Source of the DNA: JAIYCX01 sp044351785
Lineage (GTDB): Bacteria > Bdellovibrionota_C > UBA2361 > SZUA-149 > DAOLCO01
DNA: 23,358 nucleotides
Assembly: GCA_044351785.1 (NCBI GenBank)
Contig: JBILFC010000013.1
Coordinates: forward strand, 1-23,358
Direction of reading: 5' to 3'
Positions within the stretch are counted from its first letter, which is position 1. Every line of letters starts with the position of its first letter. The notes beneath the pieces were generated by a model. That model searched no databases and was not told the origin of the DNA. It worked only from the letters and a program-made list of their open reading frames with translations. Below are positions 23,293 through 23,358 of this stretch, one piece after another. The translations under genes were made by a program, and so were the position numbers.

Positions 23293-23319
23293 ATATTGGG
23301 GAGAAAAACTCCCCAATAT
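23293..23319. promoter_or_regulatory. Perfect 11-bp hairpin between bufA-like gene and bufB
   Basis: ATATTGGGGAG (23293-23303) and CTCCCCAATAT (23309-23319) pair perfectly around a 5-nt loop (UUUUU in the minus-strand RNA). It sits 14 nt after the stop of the partial upstream gene and 26 nt before bufB. No U-run follows the stem, so it looks more like a processing, stabilising or partial-attenuation element that sets a higher level of the precursor message than of the enzyme genes. Confidence 0.6.
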
Positions 23320-23333
23320 GAAATTATGTAAGA

Positions 23334-23358
23334 TTATTTAGACTTACAACCTTCCTTA
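23334..23358 (-). CDS. C-terminal end of a small protein, probable bufferin precursor (partial)
   Basis: Only the last codons are inside the window. Reading the minus strand inward from the edge gives ...Lys-Glu-Gly-Cys-Lys-Ser-Lys-stop (TAA at 23336-23334). A lysine/cysteine-rich end of this kind fits the tail of DUF2282/BufA-type small exported precursors, and the position directly before bufB is where that gene is found. The identification rests on context and seven residues only. Confidence 0.45.

Noticed and set aside
1..23358. tRNA, rRNA or CRISPR arrays in the window
   Set aside because: No cloverleaf-like segment, rRNA-like stretch or regularly spaced direct repeats was seen in the intergenic regions, which are all under 250 bp.

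Overview
The window (about 23.4 kb, AT-rich, roughly 35-40% GC by eye) comes from a diderm, Gram-negative-type bacterium. A complete tripartite RND efflux system with an outer-membrane lipoprotein channel shows the two membranes. UGA, UAG and UAA all act as stops, so the code is standard. I cannot assign a phylum from the sequence alone. The DnaE, folate and threonine genes give a chromosomal character. The coupling-protein gene at the left edge suggests a conjugation or type IV secretion locus beside it.

Layout. (1) 1-3191, plus strand: the 3' part of a VirD4/TraG-type coupling ATPase, then a membrane-anchored single-ring Clp-type AAA+ ATPase. (2) 3172-5666, minus strand: a tightly packed folP-folK-glycosyltransferase operon that converges on the AAA+ gene with a 20-nt overlap. 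(3) 5749-6093: an HU-type DNA-binding protein with an unexpected signal-peptide-like N-terminus, followed by a 120-bp palindromic repeat. (4) 6328-9767: dnaE, broken into two frames by an apparent 22-nt deletion in a highly conserved block, then an AI-2E/PerM-family membrane protein (9777-10895). (5) 10892-16589, minus strand: adaptor, RND permease and outer-membrane factor genes of one efflux pump. (6) 16711-20036, plus strand: an overlapping operon of a shikimate-kinase-like P-loop kinase, threonine synthase and a GT-C-like membrane glycosyltransferase. (7) 20194-20919, minus strand: an unrecognised gene with its own promoter, bracketed by imperfect inverted repeats. (8) 21105-23358, minus strand: a bufferin-type operon (end of a bufA-like gene, bufB DUF692, bufC DUF2063, DoxX), with a perfect hairpin between the precursor gene and bufB.

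How they work together. folP and folK catalyse the two steps that make dihydropteroate for folate. The kinase/threonine-synthase pair probably makes phosphohomoserine and then threonine, although the kinase lacks shikimate-specific residues. The efflux operon is self-contained. The buf operon would modify a small cysteine-containing peptide, a system known from copper protection. The points most worth a second look are the coupling protein/membrane Clp-ATPase pair, the kinase-ThrC pair, the broken dnaE, the possibly exported HU protein, and the isolated gene with inverted flanks.
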